A stretch of DNA of 64,000 nt from Sporobacter sp963677825 (GTDB lineage Bacteria; Bacillota; Clostridia; Oscillospirales; Oscillospiraceae), in contig CAXXEF010000001.1 of NCBI GenBank assembly GCA_963677825.2, positions 2,356,001-2,420,000 of the forward strand. The letters run 5' to 3'. Below are positions 23,609 to 32,479 of the stretch, in pieces. The notes under the pieces were generated by a model, which saw nothing but the letters and a program-made list of their open reading frames with translations, did not search any database and had not been told where the DNA came from. The position numbers were made by a program, and so were the translations under genes. How positions within the stretch are numbered: position 1 is the stretch's first letter; each line of letters begins with the position of its first letter.

Positions 23609-25372
23609 ATGAGGCCGAATTGGAACGGAATAACTAAAGAAAATGTGATAGAAGCGATCCGGATTTTTGAAGAAAACTCAGTAGAATATCCGGCGGCTCG
23701 TAACACTTTTCTAGAGGTTAATGGTAACCTTTATCCGGCAAAACATATAAGGGCTATTTCCTATCAGGTTGCGCATGGTAGTCCGATTAGTAAATCTGAT
23801 TTTCACGGAGGAAAAGAAACAGCTCGCTTCTTTGAGAAACTTGGTTTTAAAGTGAAATATATCCCTACAGCGCAACGGAAATGTATGAAAGCCCAAACGG
23901 TGAATGATAAAGAACAAAGAACAATCCGCAAAGCAACGCAGGGAATGAACGAACTAAGAAGAAAAAATAGCATAACACATTCTGTTAAGATAACTCACGA
24001 AGGTGTTATAGAACAAAAAAACGCATTACAGTTAGTTTTAAACAAACAATTTGATGGAGATATTGTCTCAGAGAAAACTTTTAGTTGGCTTGTAACTCCA
24101 CCAAATGATGATAAATACAATAAACTAATAAGTTCGTTACAAGAATACCGAAATAAAACAGGATTTTACAAAGCCGGGCAAAAATTAAGGTGTGATTTTG
24201 TTTGTGAAAGTCAAAAAATAATAATTGAATATGATGAACGGCAGCATTTTACGCTAGCTAGAAAAATTGCTCTTGAAACATATCCGCCGAATATTCCGTT
24301 GTATTTTAACAAGGATAAATGGATAGCTGCATGTGAAGCTATTCAAGCTAAAGACAACAACCCACCAAACAGGGATGAAAAACGTGCATACTATGACAGT
24401 ATTCGGGACATACTGGCTGCTCAAAACGGGTATAAACTAATTCGCATAATGCATGGAGACTATAACTGGGAAAATGAAAATTCAATAGAACATTTAGATG
24501 CGTTGCTTAAGATCAAATCAGGAAGAACTTGCACCCCAATGGATAATGAAGTAAACGCACAGCCTACAGGCTTAAAGAAAAATAACAGTGAGACATCAAT
24601 TGTTACTGCAACTATACAAGCAAACAGTTCGCAATATAAGATAAACAAAGCGCACTTTGAGACCTTAGAAAAAGTTGTATCGAAATATGCTCGTAATGAT
24701 ATAATTCTATTCCCAGCAGGATTTTTTTATCATAGCAGGTTTAGTGAGCGTCAAATAAACAAAACCATTAAGAAAGTCTCAACCATACTTAAAGCTAAAG
24801 CAAGCGAGACTGTTGTTTGTGTAGGTATTGACTTTGACAATAGCAATGACCAGTTAGCCTTAGCCATTAATCAATCAGGAGCACTTGCTATAGGACGTAA
24901 GTTTTATCCTACAGAAGAAGAAAAATTCACTATAAATTATTCTAGTTCTTTTTGTGGAGAAGAAATTGGGTACAAGCGGATTTTTAAAGTGAGAGAAAAG
25001 GTTTTCTATTTAGCGGTTTGTTATGATGTTTTTGGAATTCGTCATCAAAAGTTAGCTAATCCCGGTATTGATGCGGTACTATCGCTAGTGCATAGGTTTC
25101 ATCCTCGCGGAGAAGGTCCGTCTGGTGAGGTTGATTTTGCGCGTAAAGGGTTTGCAGGAGCATCGGCAGAATGGGATTGCCCAGTATTTGGTGCCGCGGT
25201 ATTTTTTGATCGCGAAGTTCCCGCCCGGTGGCCAACAGCTGTTTTATGGCAAAGCGGCAATAAAAGCGTCAAGAGTTTTAAGTACACAGACAATCAAATG
25301 ATGTCAAGCAATAATTACATGCTAAACAGCGATGATGAAGATGTTTTATGTAAGACGTACTATTTATTATGA
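23609..25372 (+). CDS. McrA-type head + PD-(D/E)XK-like nuclease + nitrilase-like fusion protein
   Basis: A 587-residue protein in at least three parts. Residues 1-85 (MRPNWNGITKENVIEAIRIF ... TARFFEKLGFKV) match the N-terminal head domain known from ScoMcrA-like restriction proteins. Residues ~130-285 have CDFVCESQKIIIEYDERQHF and later YKLIRIMHGDYNW, similar to Vsr/DUF559-like PD-(D/E)XK nucleases (acidic residue, strand, E-x-D/E). Residues ~345-560 resemble a carbon-nitrogen hydrolase domain: FPAGFF, and FYLAVCYDVFG with Cys470 at the nucleophile position, although the usual PE and Lys motifs are not clear. A role in restriction of modified or foreign DNA is inferred. The ATG at 23609 has AGGAG eight bases upstream; the TTG at 23591 lies before it. 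AT-rich and clearly acquired. Confidence 0.65.
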   Translation: MRPNWNGITKENVIEAIRIFEENSVEYPAARNTFLEVNGNLYPAKHIRAISYQVAHGSPISKSDFHGGKETARFFEKLGFKVKYIPTAQRKCMKAQTVNDKEQRTIRKATQGMNELRRKNSITHSVKITHEGVIEQKNALQLVLNKQFDGDIVSEKTFSWLVTPPNDDKYNKLISSLQEYRNKTGFYKAGQKLRCDFVCESQKIIIEYDERQHFTLARKIALETYPPNIPLYFNKDKWIAACEAIQAKDNNPPNRDEKRAYYDSIRDILAAQNGYKLIRIMHGDYNWENENSIEHLDALLKIKSGRTCTPMDNEVNAQPTGLKKNNSETSIVTATIQANSSQYKINKAHFETLEKVVSKYARNDIILFPAGFFYHSRFSERQINKTIKKVSTILKAKASETVVCVGIDFDNSNDQLALAINQSGALAIGRKFYPTEEEKFTINYSSSFCGEEIGYKRIFKVREKVFYLAVCYDVFGIRHQKLANPGIDAVLSLVHRFHPRGEGPSGEVDFARKGFAGASAEWDCPVFGAAVFFDREVPARWPTAVLWQSGNKSVKSFKYTDNQMMSSNNYMLNSDDEDVLCKTYYLL

Positions 25373-25394
25373 CGTTTCTGACGCTATTCTAACA

Positions 25395-25429
25395 GAAATC
25401 CCGCCCAGACAACATCTGGGCGGGATTTC
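25395..25429 (+). terminator. Terminator of the nuclease gene
   Basis: Perfect 15-bp stem (25395-25409, 25415-25429) with loop CAACA; the T run is short. Confidence 0.7.
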
Positions 25430-25432
25430 GGC

Positions 25433-25644
25433 TCCCTTGACCGGGCCTCAAGAGGTGTAATGGTAGGCTGTTCTAACATCTGTTCTAACATTTGTGCAAA
25501 AATTCGATCAAAATGGGTAATTTAGGCCGCTCTAGGCGTTATCAGACATCATCATCGAAAATGCTGCTAAACCGTTGCAAATAAAGGGGAATTCTCGCGA
25601 CTAGTCGTGACCACCCGTGTGCACTTACTACTGGATTTCAAGCG
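25433..25644. repeat. Element right-end module, copy 2
   Basis: Homologous to 9298-9511. It has TGTTCTAAC at 25469-25477 and 25481-25489 (12-bp period) and ends with ACTACTGGATTTCAAGCG just before the third attachment core. No gene. Confidence 0.7.
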
Positions 25645-25733
25645 ATGGCATTCAAGAGGTCAGCGGTTCGATCCCGCTTATCTCCACCAAAAAGAAATCC
25701 TGTGACCGCAACGGTTACAGGATTTCTTGTTTT
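25645..25733. repeat. Attachment core, copy 3, with terminator hairpin
   Basis: 25645-25689 is identical to the tRNA-Ala 3' half of copy 1. It is followed by a hairpin (25692-25703 with 25717-25728, extended inside by TGTGACC/GGTTACA) and TTTTT. This is the right border of the tandem array. Confidence 0.85.
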
Positions 25734-25788
25734 TACAGAAGGGCTTTAAATTGGATTTTTTTAACGTTTTTTACTAACACTTTAAGAA

Positions 25789-25912
25789 TCACGCTGAAAA
25801 CGAGCTGCAAGCCTGTCTGCGCCGTGTGCCTAATCATGAGCGTGTTGGCATCAATGTCGATGCTATCCCACTTCAAGCAGCAGACCTTACTCCGGCGCAG
25901 ACCATAGGTCGC
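25789..25912 (-). pseudogene. Third integrase remnant
   Basis: Starts with the integrase stop region (compare 701-725) and jumps to a piece that matches 1137-1215 of the intact gene (including TCGATGCTATCCCA and the Arg-motif region ACTCCGGCG). Most of the gene is missing. It shows that a third related element was once present to the right. Confidence 0.75.
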
Positions 25913-25940
25913 CGGCTTTTTAATACTTAGTCGTCGGTAG

Positions 25941-27476
25941 TCATTCGTTGAATAGTAAATTTATTGATATTGACAGATAAAGTGTTTTGGCCGAGTCTTT
26001 TAAGTCAATACCGGTCAATTCCTTTATTCGCTCGAGTCTGTAGACCATAGTGGACCTGTGGATAAATAGTTCGCTGGCCGTCTTAATCGCATTCATTTGG
26101 TTGTTAAGATATTGGCGCAAAGTGTGAAGCAAGTCCGTTTGATTGGCTTTATCGTACGCGTTGAGCAGCAGAACTTCAGGGGCGCACACATATCGGCCCG
26201 GAAGATCCGCTGTTATTTTTGATTGAATGTATGACAGCGCAATTTCAGGGAATTTATGATGCCAAATAGAGGGATACTCGGCGATGCCGATTTCGAGGGC
26301 AATTTTCGATTGTAAGTAGTGATGCCTTACGGTCGTTACATCATTAAAGACATTGCTGTAGCCAATACGAAAATTTCCGTCCCGAAAGGTTTCAATATTC
26401 GTTGTTATAAAACGATCTAATGAACCGTTATAGTATTCAAGATCGGCAACACAAACAATGACGTTGTTGTATTCAAAAAAACAGCATCCTTCTATATCGC
26501 GGCTAAATATCTGGCAGTAATAAGCAATGGTTCGGTTATAATAATCCCTGTTGCTCGGCAAAATGCTGGCGCAAATAAAGGGGCCGGGATCTTGCCAGCC
26601 GCGCAGAACAAAGCTGTTTTTCAACCGATGTAATTCGATAGAGTCACCGTTGAGCAGGTCAATAAATAACTCCGTAATATGGTCTCGCGGTAATATATCG
26701 CGGCTTGCGCCCACATGATCGTAAACTAACTGAACGAATCTTGTGAAAAACTTTAACAGACCGGCCTCATACCCCCTGAAGGTGTTGACATCTTCGGCAA
26801 TAATAACCCGGCAAGCATACTCGCCTTGATAGAAAACATTCATGTCGATGGCGCGGCATGAAAAGATTCTGGATTCATAAACAAACGGCTCTTTCACATT
26901 CCGGACATTTGCAAAGACAACATCATTTTTGAAGTAGGTGACGATTTCAGGCGGAATAATGCCGTTTTTATCAGGCTGGCCTAAGCCGGACAGTTCATGC
27001 AGATGTATGGTTTCGTTTGACTGGCCAACAATCCTGAATTCATCATTGCAAACAAGCAGTTCATTGCCGTTAAAATACGGTGCCATTTGTTCGACCATAT
27101 TCTGAATACTGCGGCCTTTATTCACAGAATCTTGCAGATTTTGCTCCAGCGTATTGTATTCAAAAAAAATGCGGTTTACATCATTAAGCAGATCTAGTAA
27201 ATCTGTTGATGCATCCAATGCTAGTACTTGTATGGCTGACTTCAAATAGGCATCCGGCGGCATGCCGGTGCATATCAGCGCGGCACCGTCTTGAGCGGTG
27301 AAAGATTCAGGCAAGGTGCTGGATTGCGCGATATACAAGACCCCTGTGCTGAAAACAGTGCCTCTTTGATAAACTTCGGCCCTTTCCAAGACAAACGGAT
27401 TATTTGTATGAATATAGCTTTTGCACAGGACATTTCGTGAAAGTCCATCCTCAACAATACCAATGCAGAGCACCAT
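25941..27476 (-). CDS. PucR/CdaR-family transcriptional regulator
   Basis: A 511-residue regulator. The last ~60 residues are the PucR-type helix-turn-helix: NQMNAIKTASELFIHRSTMV then YRLERIKELTGIDLKD. The preceding part holds a GGDEF-like CdaR middle region (about 280-400) and an N-terminal sensory part. Members often respond to a catabolic substrate and switch adjacent genes. Here the gene is divergent from the UroD-family gene at 27646, with two face-to-face promoters in 170 bp, so it is the likely regulator of that catabolic locus. ATG follows GGAGGG. Confidence 0.85.
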   Translation of the reverse strand: MVLCIGIVEDGLSRNVLCKSYIHTNNPFVLERAEVYQRGTVFSTGVLYIAQSSTLPESFTAQDGAALICTGMPPDAYLKSAIQVLALDASTDLLDLLNDVNRIFFEYNTLEQNLQDSVNKGRSIQNMVEQMAPYFNGNELLVCNDEFRIVGQSNETIHLHELSGLGQPDKNGIIPPEIVTYFKNDVVFANVRNVKEPFVYESRIFSCRAIDMNVFYQGEYACRVIIAEDVNTFRGYEAGLLKFFTRFVQLVYDHVGASRDILPRDHITELFIDLLNGDSIELHRLKNSFVLRGWQDPGPFICASILPSNRDYYNRTIAYYCQIFSRDIEGCCFFEYNNVIVCVADLEYYNGSLDRFITTNIETFRDGNFRIGYSNVFNDVTTVRHHYLQSKIALEIGIAEYPSIWHHKFPEIALSYIQSKITADLPGRYVCAPEVLLLNAYDKANQTDLLHTLRQYLNNQMNAIKTASELFIHRSTMVYRLERIKELTGIDLKDSAKTLYLSISINLLFNE

Positions 27477-27506
27477 GAGAAATCCCTCCGCTCCCTATTT
27501 GTACAC

Positions 27507-27535
27507 ATTGTACTAAACGAAGCGCGGTAGATCAA
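27507..27535 (-). promoter_or_regulatory. Promoter of the first PucR gene
   Basis: Minus strand TTGATC, 17 bp, TACAAT, ending 31 bp before the ATG. Confidence 0.6.
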
Positions 27536-27548
27536 TACTACTGTGCGA

Positions 27549-27578
27549 TTTACTGCGTGATTAGCTTTCTTCTATAAT
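27549..27578 (+). promoter_or_regulatory. Promoter of the UroD-family gene
   Basis: TTTACT, 18 bp, TATAAT, about 67 bp before the ATG at 27646 and only 13 bp from the divergent -35 box. Confidence 0.55.
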
Positions 27579-27645
27579 GTAAGTAACAAGTGTAGCGCGG
27601 CATATCTTACACGTTCGTACAATTATTGTTAAGGAGGCACCCGTA

Positions 27646-28899
27646 ATGGAAGAACAAGTCATGACGGCGGAGATGATCAAATTCGAGGAGCGGCTGAACC
27701 GGGTCGAAGACGCCATAGTGCTGAAGGAACCGGATAAAGTGCCCATCGCGCCGTTTTTTGCGTCTGCAGTACAGCGGCTTAATGATTCCAGCTATAAAAA
27801 TCTGTATTATGACTTCCGGAAAGCCGGCGACGCTTTCTTGAAGTTCTATAAAGACTATCCGCTATGCGATGCGCACTACTGCTCGGGGTTTACAAGCGGC
27901 CGCGCCAATGAGCTGGCCGGCTCGACGATGATCGACTGGCCGGGACGTCCGGGAACGAGAGTTTCAAATTACAGTTCGCACCAGGTCATCGAACATGAAT
28001 ACTTGCTGCCGGAAGAATATCCGGAGCTTTTGGATGATTTCAACGGCTTCATGATCCGAAAGTATATCCCAAGAGCCTATTCGAACTTAAAGGCCCTCGG
28101 GAATCTCAGCTTTACTCCGACTGTAGTCCTGAATACCGGGCTTTTATCGCCGTTATATTCTCCGGAAATGCTGCAAATCTATGAAACCTTGTCACAGATT
28201 GGGAAAATGGATGCCGAGGCAACAGCGACGCTTCTGGACTACACAGCAAAGCTGGCGGATATCGGTATGCCGCCGATGATGAGCGGCATTTCAGAAGTGC
28301 CGTACGATATACTGGGAGACTATTTCCGCGGGACAGTCGGCATTATGGAAGATTTATTAGAATATGAAGACGAGATTGAAAAGGCTTGTGAGATGTTCGC
28401 CGACCAGCAGATCGCGTCGATGCAATACTTCAGAGTTGTGCCCATGCCTGTAAAGCGTGTTATTTTCCCCATGCACAAGGGGATGGACGGTTTCATGAGC
28501 CCCAAACAGTATGAAAAGCTTTACTGGAAGCCCTTCAAAAAGGTTATCAGCGCGTTAATTGATATGGGCGTCACGCCGTACCTCTATACTGAAGGGAAGT
28601 ATGACACTCGTCTGGAGCAGCTTGCCGATGTCCCGAAGGGGAAGGTCGTCTATCATTTTGAAACGGTAGATATGAAAGAGGCTAAGAGAATTCTGGGCGG
28701 CACGGCATGCATCGTCGGCAATTTGCCGATTGCGTCGTTGGAGTTTGGGAAAAAAGAAGCTGTCATCGATTATTGCAAGTATCTCATTGATACATGCGCC
28801 CCTGGCGGCGGCTATATTTTTGATTTTAGCGGCAGCCTGGAAAACGCAAAACCTGAAAACCTGGACGCGATGTTCAATACACTTGAAAAGATTAGGTAA
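27646..28899 (+). CDS. Uroporphyrinogen decarboxylase (UroD)-family protein, methyltransferase-like
   Basis: A 417-residue TIM-barrel protein of the UroD superfamily. Seen are KEPDKVPIAPFFASA near the N-terminus, the mid part YDILGDYFRGTVGIMEDL, and the end VGNLPIASLEFGKKEAVIDY ... APGGGYIFDFSG, which is typical of the branch that includes MtaA/MtbA-like cobalamin methyltransferases. In Clostridia such genes are mostly for demethylation of methylated substrates and not for haem synthesis. No corrinoid-protein gene is next to it, so the true partner is unknown. ATG has AAGGAGGC upstream. It is followed after 520 bp by a sugar-type importer. Confidence 0.78.
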   Translation: MEEQVMTAEMIKFEERLNRVEDAIVLKEPDKVPIAPFFASAVQRLNDSSYKNLYYDFRKAGDAFLKFYKDYPLCDAHYCSGFTSGRANELAGSTMIDWPGRPGTRVSNYSSHQVIEHEYLLPEEYPELLDDFNGFMIRKYIPRAYSNLKALGNLSFTPTVVLNTGLLSPLYSPEMLQIYETLSQIGKMDAEATATLLDYTAKLADIGMPPMMSGISEVPYDILGDYFRGTVGIMEDLLEYEDEIEKACEMFADQQIASMQYFRVVPMPVKRVIFPMHKGMDGFMSPKQYEKLYWKPFKKVISALIDMGVTPYLYTEGKYDTRLEQLADVPKGKVVYHFETVDMKEAKRILGGTACIVGNLPIASLEFGKKEAVIDYCKYLIDTCAPGGGYIFDFSGSLENAKPENLDAMFNTLEKIR

Positions 28900-29420
28900 T
28901 ATTGAAGGATAATAGTATGTTTTGCGTACCAAATCATCAAGAAAATCTATCAAATGCACACCACAAATATTGAGCATATTCAACAGTTGAGTTATGAGAC
29001 AATTGCGCGATATCAATAACAGCGGCGATGAGTATAAGTATTTATGAATAATACATAAGCATAATATTTGTACAAAACGTTGAATATCACGTAACAATTA
29101 TTTGTGATATGTAAACAAATGTTGTTTGTGTTCAAGCCAGTGGTATGGTACTTTGTTAATATTATCTTAATATATTTTTAACAAAATGCCATAAACTACC
29201 AAAACGCCGGCGGCGAATTTATCCATGAAACCCACAGATTATATCAGCGCGTATTATTCGTGCAAGCATATAAAAATAAACTGGAAGGACTATTAACCAG
29301 TAAGAAAACAGATAAAGAAAGAAGCCCTGAAACTGTATGACCCGGAGGTGTATGAAAACAAAGGTAAGTTGATAATGAGGTTAGCTATTAGGTCTTTTGA
29401 GGTTTAATAAGGAGAGTAAA
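28900..29420. other. AT-rich non-coding stretch before the ABC importer
   Basis: About 520 bp. The only notable items are a spaced inverted repeat TTGTTAA/TTAACAA around 29153-29190, which could be an operator, and short interrupted frames after 29220 (starting ATGAAACCCACAGATTAT) that may be a gene relic. No RNA or protein gene can be supported. Confidence 0.35.
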
Positions 29421-30758
29421 ATGAAACAGTTTAAGAGAGTATTGGTTATTGCGCTTATTCTTGTCATGGCGGCATCCCTAATGTACGGTTGTGCTGAAAA
29501 GCCTTCTACATCGGCGTCGCCGAGTCCCAGTGCATCGGATACACCTGATGTATCAGATACGACCGCAGATCCCACAGACGACGTGGATCCGACCGAAGCC
29601 CCTTCGGCAGGCGATCCCAACCATGAAGTTTACACGATGGAAAATCGCGTGCCTTGGGCCGGCATATTTTCACCCGTTGTTGTTTCGCGTGCAGATATTG
29701 ACAAGGCCATTAGCGCCGACAACACAAAAGATACGGTGAAGGTCGGCTATGCAACATGGACGAAGGGCACACCGTTCTTTGCCGCGATGGCTGATACGAT
29801 TGAAGCCGAGTGCGACAAATACGGTTACGAATTTGTTATGGTTGTGTCTGACGGCGATATCAACGCACAGGTCGCTAACATTGAAAGCCTTGTGACATTA
29901 GGCGTGGATGTTATCATCGACTGTGACTATAGCGTTGAAGCCGAGCTGGTCGCTGTCAACAGCGCCGTAGAGGCCGGCATCCCCGTTATTGGCCTTGGGC
30001 TGCCGTTCCCGGATGAGTCTTCGGTAATCACGACCTGCGCGACAAACTATTATGAGCAGGGCTTTATGATCGGCCGGTACGCTGCACAGGAATATGCAGG
30101 CATTGACGTTAAAGCGGCCACACTGCCTGGTATGATCGGCCACACGATCGCTGAAAGCAAGCTTAACGGCTTCTTGGGCGGCTTCGCATATGAGCGTGCC
30201 ATGCAGCTTGGAATGCCGTTTGAGACCAGAGAAGACGCCATGCTTTACGGGTACAACCTGGAGCAGGAACTGGTTAAGAGCGCCTCCTTTACGGATGACG
30301 ATCTCAACTTCGACGTTGTCGTATCCATTGACGGTATGTGGAGCCAGGACGGCGGCTTAGAGGCGATGGAAGACGCGCTGACAGCCCACCCCGACATCAA
30401 CCTGGTGTTCACCGATAACGATCAGGAAGGCTTCGGCGCGATCAGAGCGATGCAGAACGCCGGCTATACACCGGGCACAGACATCAAGATCGTCAGCGTC
30501 GGTGACGGCACGAAGGAAGCCATCCAGATGATTAAAGACGGCACGTATCTTGCCATCACGCTGGCTAGCCCCTATACGTGGAGCAAAGCCTGCACCGATC
30601 TCGTTCACATGATCTTTGATGAAGGCTTTGACGCTACAAATCTACCGGGCTGCTCTTACTTGGAAGACGTTATGATAACGATGGACAATGCCGATGAGTG
30701 GCTCCCGGATCAGGAATTCACAACTTTGCCAGACCTCGTGTTCGAGCCCATCGGCTGA
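29421..30758 (+). CDS. Ribose/galactose-type ABC importer, substrate-binding lipoprotein
   Basis: A 445-residue lipoprotein: signal peptide with Cys after LMYG (about residue 24), a Ser/Pro/Asp linker, then a periplasmic-binding-protein type 1 domain. It shows VGYATWTKGTPFFAAMADTI, VSDGDINAQVANIESLVTLG, DVIIDCDYSVEAELVAVNSA and FTDNDQEGFGAIRAMQNAGY, the sugar-binding family 4 pattern (RbsB-like). It should bring a sugar or a similar small polar ligand to the ATPase/permease pair encoded next. The ATG at 29421 follows AAGGAG; an upstream ATG in frame lacks a ribosome site. A strong hairpin follows the gene. Confidence 0.88.
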   Translation: MKQFKRVLVIALILVMAASLMYGCAEKPSTSASPSPSASDTPDVSDTTADPTDDVDPTEAPSAGDPNHEVYTMENRVPWAGIFSPVVVSRADIDKAISADNTKDTVKVGYATWTKGTPFFAAMADTIEAECDKYGYEFVMVVSDGDINAQVANIESLVTLGVDVIIDCDYSVEAELVAVNSAVEAGIPVIGLGLPFPDESSVITTCATNYYEQGFMIGRYAAQEYAGIDVKAATLPGMIGHTIAESKLNGFLGGFAYERAMQLGMPFETREDAMLYGYNLEQELVKSASFTDDDLNFDVVVSIDGMWSQDGGLEAMEDALTAHPDINLVFTDNDQEGFGAIRAMQNAGYTPGTDIKIVSVGDGTKEAIQMIKDGTYLAITLASPYTWSKACTDLVHMIFDEGFDATNLPGCSYLEDVMITMDNADEWLPDQEFTTLPDLVFEPIG

Positions 30759-30792
30759 ATTTAACGGGCAACTGAAAAAGTAACCAATAGAT

Positions 30793-30826
30793 GCAAGTCC
30801 TATAGATTTCTATCTATAGGACTTGC
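30793..30826 (+). promoter_or_regulatory. Intercistronic hairpin between binding protein and ATPase genes
   Basis: Perfect 15-bp stem (30793-30807, 30812-30826) with loop TTCT and no T run. Such hairpins commonly protect the binding-protein mRNA and lower expression of downstream transport genes. Confidence 0.6.
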
Positions 30827-30976
30827 TGGTCAATATAACAAGAAAAATGACATATCTTACCGGACTTAAACTTGACAGCGATACATAAGATCTGTCGATA
30901 ATGAAGCGGTAATTCTAACAGATGTCTATTCAGCCGATAAACAAGGACAATAGACTTACCAGAAGGAGAGATAGCA

Positions 30977-32479
30977 ATGCCTGACGCACAGTACCACATT
31001 GACATGCAGAATATCTCCAAGATATTTGGCGGCGTCAAAGCTCTTCAGAATGTTAGTTTGCAAATCAAGGCGGGTGAAATTCACGCGCTGATAGGTGAGA
31101 ATGGTGCAGGCAAATCGACATTAATGAAGATATTGTCCGGCGCCTACAGACGAGACAGCGGAGAGATCTATATTGACGGCCAAAAGGTACAGATTGACAA
31201 GCCGAAAGACGGTATCGATAACGGGATTTCGATTATTTATCAGGAGTTTGCGTTAGTCGACAGTCTGACGGTTGCAGAAAATATTTTTATTGATAATCTT
31301 AATCACAACGGCAGACTCATCAACTGGAAAAAGCTTTGGGATAAGGCCACTGACGCATTAAGCGGTCTCGGATTCAGTAATATCCCCGCCCGTAAAATTG
31401 TTTCCGAACTTAGTGTTGCGCATCAGCAAGTTGTAGAGATTTGTAAAGCGCTTGCCAGAAAATCATCGGTGTTGATTTTGGACGAGCCTACGGCCGTGCT
31501 GGCGACGAGTGAGGTCGAGCAGCTTTTCAAGCTGCTAAATGAGCTTCGCGCAGAAGGCGTTGCCATCATATACATTTCGCACCGTTTGGATGAGGTATTC
31601 ACATTGTGCGACCGGATTACCGTCATGAAGGACGGGCAGTACGTCGGTACTTATGAGACGGCTGAAATGGACGATAAGAAACTAGTCAACCTGATGATCG
31701 GACGAGCATTGGAAAGTTATTTCCCGGCGCGGGAGTCTCATGTCGGCAAAACTGTACTAAAGGTTGAAAACATCAGCAGCGGTAAAGCTGTCAAAGACGT
31801 TTCCTTTGAAGCGCGGGAAGGGGAGGTCCTAGGTATTTCAGGGCTTGTCGGCTCGGGACGCACGGAGACGATGCGGGCTATTTTTGGGGCGGATCCAATC
31901 AGCAGCGGCCGCATTTTTCTCAATGGGCAGCCGGTGAAAATTACGTCTCCGAAAAGCGCGGTTGCGCACGGTATCGGTATGTTGATGGAGGATCGAAAAG
32001 CGCAAGGCGTGTTGCTGAATATGCCCATCCGAAATAATATTACCCTGACAAATCTGAAATCCTTTACCGGACCGCTTGGGATCATCAATAAGAAAAAAGA
32101 GACGGATTACATTAACGAGATGGTGGAAAAGCTCTCCATCAGGCTCAATTCGATTGAGAATGACGTTGCCTATCTTTCCGGCGGCAATCAGCAAAAGGTT
32201 GCAATTTCTAAAATGCTGGCCTCCGACTGCAAGGTGGTCATCTTGGACGAACCGACACGCGGTGTCGACGTGGGCGCGAAAATTGAGATCTATAAAATTA
32301 TAAACGCTCTTGTTGCCCAGAATTATGCGGTTATTATGATTTCGTCTGAAATGATGGAGATCATCGGGATGTGTGACAGAGCGATTGTTATGCGCAGCGG
32401 CAGCGTTGCCGGTGAGCTGAAAAAGGATGAACTAACTGAGCAAAATCTAATAAACTATTCGATGGGAGTAAAAGCATAA
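30977..32479 (+). CDS. Ribose/galactose-type ABC importer, double ATPase
   Basis: A 500-residue protein with two fused ABC domains, like RbsA/MglA. First domain: Walker A GENGAGKST (about 38-46) and LILDEPTAVLATSEVE. The signature sequence is altered, LSVAHQQ, as is normal for this family's first half. Second domain: GLVGSGRTE as a modified Walker A, signature LSGGNQQKV and VILDEPTRGVDVGAK. It powers sugar-type uptake together with the permease that begins in its stop codon (TAATG). ATG follows GAAGGAGAG. Confidence 0.92.
   Translation: MPDAQYHIDMQNISKIFGGVKALQNVSLQIKAGEIHALIGENGAGKSTLMKILSGAYRRDSGEIYIDGQKVQIDKPKDGIDNGISIIYQEFALVDSLTVAENIFIDNLNHNGRLINWKKLWDKATDALSGLGFSNIPARKIVSELSVAHQQVVEICKALARKSSVLILDEPTAVLATSEVEQLFKLLNELRAEGVAIIYISHRLDEVFTLCDRITVMKDGQYVGTYETAEMDDKKLVNLMIGRALESYFPARESHVGKTVLKVENISSGKAVKDVSFEAREGEVLGISGLVGSGRTETMRAIFGADPISSGRIFLNGQPVKITSPKSAVAHGIGMLMEDRKAQGVLLNMPIRNNITLTNLKSFTGPLGIINKKKETDYINEMVEKLSIRLNSIENDVAYLSGGNQQKVAISKMLASDCKVVILDEPTRGVDVGAKIEIYKIINALVAQNYAVIMISSEMMEIIGMCDRAIVMRSGSVAGELKKDELTEQNLINYSMGVKA

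Larger units (their letters stand above)
9557..25689. mobile_element. Second, immobilised element, about 16 kb
   Basis: Lies between attachment copies 2 and 3. Its integrase survives only as a fused remnant (9655-9787), but its right-end module is homologous to that of the first element. It holds a small protein and a ParB fragment that look like leftovers of a conjugative element, two SLH surface proteins, a LytTR/DUF3021 set and a nuclease gene. It may be mobile only with the integrase of its neighbour. Whether the surface genes came with the element or were captured later cannot be decided. Confidence 0.6.
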
